Made by a program: the position numbers and the translations under genes
NCBI RefSeq assembly: GCF_013395055.1
Contig: NZ_CP058349.1
Span: 3,533,501 to 3,597,500, forward strand
Direction of reading: 5' to 3'
Origin: Pseudomonas sp. ABC1
GTDB taxonomy: Bacteria > Pseudomonadota > Gammaproteobacteria > Pseudomonadales > Pseudomonadaceae
DNA length: 64,000 nt
In this document: positions 60,501-64,000 of the stretch, in pieces
Numbering within the stretch: position 1 is the stretch's first letter
How the letters are laid out: each line of letters opens with the position of its first letter
The notes under the pieces: generated by a model
The model's database searches: none
The model's input: only the letters and a program-made list of their open reading frames with translations
Told to the model about the DNA's origin: nothing

Positions 60501-60519
60501 AAGGCCCGAAAGGGCCTTT
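60501..60519 (+). terminator. Terminator after flgC
   Basis: AAGGCCC-GAAA-GGGCCTT is a perfect 7-bp stem followed by TTGTC. It lies about 95 nt after flgC and before the next sigma-54 promoter, so it separates two transcription units. Confidence 0.7.
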
Positions 60520-60573
60520 GTCATGTCCGGGCTGTATGTGCGGGCTATGGCGGTGTTCAGTAATTGATCAGGC

Positions 60574-60589
60574 TGGCACGCCGCTTGCT
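60574..60589 (+). promoter_or_regulatory. Sigma-54 promoter for flgFGHI
   Basis: TGGCACGCCGCTTGCT is a perfect match to the sigma-54 consensus. It lies 52 bp upstream of flgF and starts a second flg operon. Confidence 0.92.
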
Positions 60590-60640
60590 TTGTCATGCTC
60601 ATCGAACGCTTGGCGTCAATCTCGTGTTCCGGAGGTTTCG

Positions 60641-61384
60641 ATGGACAAACTGCTTTATGTAGCCATGACGGGGGCTAGCCAGAATGCGCTGGCCCAGCAG
60701 GCGCATGCCAACAACTTGGCGAATATCTCCACGACGGGGTTCCGTCGGGATTTCGAGCAGGCCCGCTCCATGCAGGTTTTCGGTGACAGTTTTCCGGCGC
60801 GCGTCTATGCGATGAGTGAGCGGCCTGCCACTGACTTTACCCCGGGCACGTTGCAAGAGACCGGTCGTGAGCTGGACGTGGCCGTCGAGGGTGAGGGCTG
60901 GCTGGCCATTCAGGCCGCGGATGGAAGCGAAGCCTACGTGCGCACCGGCAGCTTGAAGATCGATGCCCTTGGCATGCTGCGCACTCCCGATGGTTCGCCT
61001 GTGATGGGGAATGCCGGGCCAGTGGCGGTTCCGCCCGAGCAGAAGGTCGAGATCGGCCAGGACGGCACCATCAGCGTGCGTGCCCTTGGGGAAGATCCCA
61101 ATGTCGTGGTCGTCGTGGACCGCCTGAAGCTGGTCAATCCCGAACTGGCGCAGATGGAAAAAGGCACCGACGGCATGATCCGCATGAAAGATGGACTGCC
61201 GCCGGTCGAGGCCGACGCGAATGTCCGGGTGGTCTCGGGCTTTCTTGAGACGAGCAACGTCAATGCGGTGGCCGAAATGACATCCATGCTGGCGCTTGCG
61301 CGTCAGTTCGAGCTTCACGTGAAGATGATGCGCACAGCCGAAGACGATGCCGCCGCCATGGCGCGTGTCCTGCAAATCAGCTAA
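60641..61384 (+). CDS. flgF: Flagellar basal body rod protein FlgF
   Basis: A 247-residue proximal rod subunit with the axial-protein N-terminus (AQQAHANNLANISTTGFRRD), a central D1 region (GEGWLAIQAADGSEAYVRTG) and C-terminal SNVNAVAEMTSMLALARQFE. GGAGG lies 5 nt before the ATG. Separated from flgC by a terminator and its own sigma-54 promoter. Confidence 0.96.
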   Translation: MDKLLYVAMTGASQNALAQQAHANNLANISTTGFRRDFEQARSMQVFGDSFPARVYAMSERPATDFTPGTLQETGRELDVAVEGEGWLAIQAADGSEAYVRTGSLKIDALGMLRTPDGSPVMGNAGPVAVPPEQKVEIGQDGTISVRALGEDPNVVVVVDRLKLVNPELAQMEKGTDGMIRMKDGLPPVEADANVRVVSGFLETSNVNAVAEMTSMLALARQFELHVKMMRTAEDDAAAMARVLQIS

Positions 61385-61426
61385 TCACCAGCGTAGCGCC
61401 TGCTTTACGGCGTACGAGGAGAAACC

Positions 61427-62212
61427 ATGCTTCCAGCACTGTGGGTGAGCAAGACCGGTCTGTCGGCTCAGGACATGAACCTGACCACGATCTCCAACAA
61501 CCTGGCCAACGTCTCGACCACGGGCTTCAAGAAAGACCGTGCCGAATTCCAGGACCTGCTCTACCAGATCCGTCGTCAGCCCGGCGGGCAGTCCAGCCAG
61601 GACAGCGAATTGCCGTCTGGCCTGCAACTGGGTACCGGTGTCCGTATCGTGGGCACGCAGAAGCAGTTCACCACAGGCAGCCTGCAGACCACCGAGCAGC
61701 CGCTGGACATGGCGGTCAATGGCCGGGGTTTCTTCCAGATCCTGCTGCCTGACGGCACTATTTCCTACTCGCGCGATGGCAGTTTCCACCTGAATGCCGA
61801 TGGGCAGGTCGTGACCTCCAATGGCTATGCGCTGGAGCCGGCCATCGTCGTGCCGGCGGAGACGCAGACGTTCACGGTCGGTGAGGACGGCACGGTTTCC
61901 GTCACGACGCTCGGCAATGCCCAGCCGCAGATCATCGGCAATCTCCAGACCGCCGACTTCATCAACCCTGCCGGCCTGCAGGCCATGGGGAACAACCTGT
62001 TCCTCGAAACTGCCGCCAGCGGGGCGCCGCAGATCAGTACGCCCGGCCTGAATGGCCTGGGCACTGTCCTGCAGAACACCCTGGAGAACTCCAACGTCAG
62101 CGTGGTGGAGGAGATGGTCAACATGATCACCACCCAGCGCGCCTACGAAATGAACTCCAAGGTGATCTCCACTGCCGACCAGATGCTGTCCTTCGTGACA
62201 CAGCAGCTCTGA
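61427..62212 (+). CDS. flgG: Flagellar distal rod protein FlgG
   Basis: A 261-residue distal rod subunit: NLTTISNNLANVSTTGFKKD at the N-terminus, MAVNGRGFFQILLPDGTISY in the middle and SVVEEMVNMITTQRAYEMNS at the C-terminus, all family signatures. 42 bp after flgF. Confidence 0.97.
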   Translation: MLPALWVSKTGLSAQDMNLTTISNNLANVSTTGFKKDRAEFQDLLYQIRRQPGGQSSQDSELPSGLQLGTGVRIVGTQKQFTTGSLQTTEQPLDMAVNGRGFFQILLPDGTISYSRDGSFHLNADGQVVTSNGYALEPAIVVPAETQTFTVGEDGTVSVTTLGNAQPQIIGNLQTADFINPAGLQAMGNNLFLETAASGAPQISTPGLNGLGTVLQNTLENSNVSVVEEMVNMITTQRAYEMNSKVISTADQMLSFVTQQL

Positions 62213-62227
62213 TCGATCGAGGTGAAC

Positions 62228-62914
62228 ATGCGTCGTCTGTTGAGTGCCGTATCGTTGTCTTCCGTCGTGCTGCTCGCGGGCTGCATGGCGCCGGCCCCTC
62301 GGCCCAACGATCCCTATTATTCCCCCGTGCTGCCGCGTACACCGCTGCCGGCTGCGCAGAACAACGGTGCCATCTACCAGGCCGGCTTCGAAAGCAACCT
62401 GTTCGGCGATCGCAAGGCCTTCAGGGTTGGAGACATCATCACCATCACGCTCAACGAGCGCACCCAGGCCAGCAAGAACGCCAACTCCCAGTTGTCCAAG
62501 GACAGCAGTGCCAACATAGGTCTGGGCTCCCTGTTCGGGGGGAACGTATCGGCAGTCAACTCGATGACTTCCCGTATCGGCGCCGAGTACTCGGCCAATC
62601 GAGACACCTCTGGTTCCGGTCAGGCGGGGCAGAGCAACAGCCTGTCCGGCTCGATCACCGTGACTGTCTCCGAGGTCCTGCCCAACGGCATCCTGGCTGT
62701 GCGTGGGGAAAAGTGGATGACCCTCAATACCGGCGATGAGCTGGTACGTATCGCAGGCCTTGTACGCGCTGACGATATTGCGACGGACAACAGCGTTTCC
62801 TCGACTCGCATCGCCGATGCACGGATCACCTACTCGGGCACTGGGGCCTTTGCCGACGCGAGCCAGCCGGGCTGGCTGGACCGTTTCTTCCTCAGCCCGC
62901 TCTGGCCGTTCTGA
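62228..62914 (+). CDS. flgH: Flagellar L-ring lipoprotein FlgH
   Basis: A 228-residue outer-membrane lipoprotein forming the L ring. Lipobox LLAGC after SAVSLSSVVL; FGDRKAFRVGDIITITLNER and LVRIAGLVRADDIATDNSVS are family motifs. GAGG sits 4-7 nt before the ATG at 62228; an upstream GTG at 62222 is less likely. Confidence 0.96.
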   Translation: MRRLLSAVSLSSVVLLAGCMAPAPRPNDPYYSPVLPRTPLPAAQNNGAIYQAGFESNLFGDRKAFRVGDIITITLNERTQASKNANSQLSKDSSANIGLGSLFGGNVSAVNSMTSRIGAEYSANRDTSGSGQAGQSNSLSGSITVTVSEVLPNGILAVRGEKWMTLNTGDELVRIAGLVRADDIATDNSVSSTRIADARITYSGTGAFADASQPGWLDRFFLSPLWPF

Positions 62915-62928
62915 TGGAGGGCAAGCAG

Positions 62929-64000
62929 ATGCCGAGATTCTTCCTTTTGCTGGCAGCGCTGATGCTCGCTTCGGCTCCGGTGCATGCCGAGCGGCTGAAG
63001 GATATCGCTACCATCAGCGGTGTGCGTAGCAACCAACTGGTCGGTTATGGCCTGGTGGTGGGTTTGAATGGCAGTGGTGACCAGACCACCCAGACACCGT
63101 TCACGGTTCAGACCTTCAACAATATGCTGGCTCAGTTCGGCATCATCGTGCCGCCCGGCTCCGGCAACATCCAGTTGAAGAACGTCGCCGCCGTTTCCGT
63201 GCATGCCGACTTGCCGGCCTTCGCCAAGCCCGGCCAGAGTATCGACATCACGGTGTCCTCCATCGGTAACGCCAAGAGCCTGCGCGGCGGCAGCCTGTTG
63301 ATGACCCAGCTCAAGGGGGTGGATGGCAACGTCTATGCCCTGGCCCAGGGCAACCTGGTCGTGGGTGGGTTCGATGCAGGTGGGGCGGATGGCTCGCGGA
63401 TCACGGTCAACGTGCCCTCGGCGGGCCGTATTCCTGGCGGTGCCACGGTCGAGCGGCCGGTGCCGAGCGCGTTCAACCAGGGCAACAGCCTGACGCTGAA
63501 CCTCAATCGCCCGGATTTCACCACGGCCAAGAACGTTGTCGATCAGATCAATGAGCTGTTGGGCCCAGGTGTCGCCAAGGCGCTCGACGGCGGCTCGATC
63601 AGCGTATCCGCGCCGCTCGATCCCAATCAGCGTGTGGACTACCTGGCCATTCTGGAAAACCTCGAGATCGAAGTGGGCCAGGCGGTGGCCAAGGTCATCA
63701 TCAACTCGCGGACGGGTACCATCGTCATCGGGCAGAACGTCAGGGTACAACCGGCCGCCGTGACCCACGGCAGCCTGACCGTCACCATTACGGAAGACCC
63801 TCAGGTCAGCCAGCCAAACGCCTTTTCCGGAGGGCAGACGGCCGTCGTACCGAATTCTCGTGTGAGCGCCGACCAGGAAGCCAAGCCGATGTTCAAGTTC
63901 GGCCCGGGGACCACGCTGGATGAGATCGTGCGTGCGGTCAATCAGGTTGGCGCAGCGCCTGGCGACCTGATGGCCATTCTCGAAGCGCTCAAGCAGGCCG
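62929..64000 (+). CDS. flgI: Flagellar P-ring protein FlgI, 3' end beyond window
   Basis: The first 357 codons of a protein normally about 370 residues long. Signal peptide MPRFFLLLAALMLASAPVHA, then ERLKDIATISGVRSNQLVGY, GLVVGLNGSGDQT and NPLVGGFDAG-like segments typical of FlgI. GGAGG is 8 nt before the ATG at 62929; the ATG at 62914 overlaps the flgH stop but has no such site. FlgA (56714) is its chaperone. The reading frame is open to the window end. Confidence 0.95.
   Translation, partial: MPRFFLLLAALMLASAPVHAERLKDIATISGVRSNQLVGYGLVVGLNGSGDQTTQTPFTVQTFNNMLAQFGIIVPPGSGNIQLKNVAAVSVHADLPAFAKPGQSIDITVSSIGNAKSLRGGSLLMTQLKGVDGNVYALAQGNLVVGGFDAGGADGSRITVNVPSAGRIPGGATVERPVPSAFNQGNSLTLNLNRPDFTTAKNVVDQINELLGPGVAKALDGGSISVSAPLDPNQRVDYLAILENLEIEVGQAVAKVIINSRTGTIVIGQNVRVQPAAVTHGSLTVTITEDPQVSQPNAFSGGQTAVVPNSRVSADQEAKPMFKFGPGTTLDEIVRAVNQVGAAPGDLMAILEALKQA

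Overview
The window is a gene-dense, high-GC stretch of chromosome from a Pseudomonas of the P. aeruginosa/P. mendocina type. The evidence is the chemotaxis/flagellar block flhA-flhF-fleN-fliA-cheYZAB-motCD-parA-parP-cheW, the fleQ-fleS-fleR master regulators, sigma-54 promoters in front of flagellar operons, nosP-nahK, an orphan ccoN, and Pseudomonas-style tRNA promoters. Many neighbours of flagellar genes differ from P. aeruginosa, so this looks like a rearranged genome of the same genus.

Layout. 1-2904 (minus): a metal (Zn/Mn-type) ABC uptake operon with two unusual accessory genes. 3191-4672: gltX. 4842-8562: nosP-nahK, a FIST-domain NO sensor and its hybrid kinase. 8651-9172 (minus): sodC. 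9438-10738: an intact IS4-family element inside a REP-like palindrome with a 10-bp target duplication, just upstream of flhA. 10915-25021: the main flagellar export/chemotaxis operon, with polar array genes parA/parP; it meets a minus-strand pair (FliK-like protein and a stand-alone FlhB C-terminal domain, 25123-27008). 27146-34121: the complete cytochrome c maturation operon ccmABCDEFGHI, mostly with 4-bp overlaps. 34276-39448: a lipoprotein, fliT, fleQ, fleS, fleR. 39518-44121: htpX, alaA, msrB, a DUF815 ATPase and a coiled-coil membrane protein. 44337-44517: tRNA-Glu and tRNA-Gly.

44730-49399 is an envelope-modification module: PepSY protein, cytochrome b561-type protein and a phosphoethanolamine transferase, divergent from a PmrAB-like two-component system with a PmrA-like box between them. 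49572-51228 is an orphan cbb3 oxidase subunit (ccoN) with a small Cys-rich membrane protein. 51857-54704 is an apparently intact group II intron (GTGCG 5' end, EBS1 hairpin, RT-HNH protein, 34-nt domain V, domain VI with bulged A). It sits between the promoter and the gene of a tRNA-Arg(CCT), so the tRNA leader is interrupted. 54972-64000 carries ycgR, flgN, flgM, flgA (minus), cheV, cheR and the rod/ring genes flgB, flgC, flgF, flgG, flgH, flgI (plus). flgD and flgE, normally between flgC and flgF, are absent from that position.

How it fits together: FleQ and sigma-54 sit at the top; FleSR, FlhF/FleN (placement and number), FliA/FlgM (late genes), the che genes and YcgR (c-di-GMP brake) follow. 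I found sigma-54 sites before flhA, fleS, flgA, flgB and flgF and a FliA site before flgMN. The most interesting observations are the intron inside a tRNA leader, the missing flgDE, the repeated acidic motif shared by CheA and ParP, and the PmrA-box envelope module.
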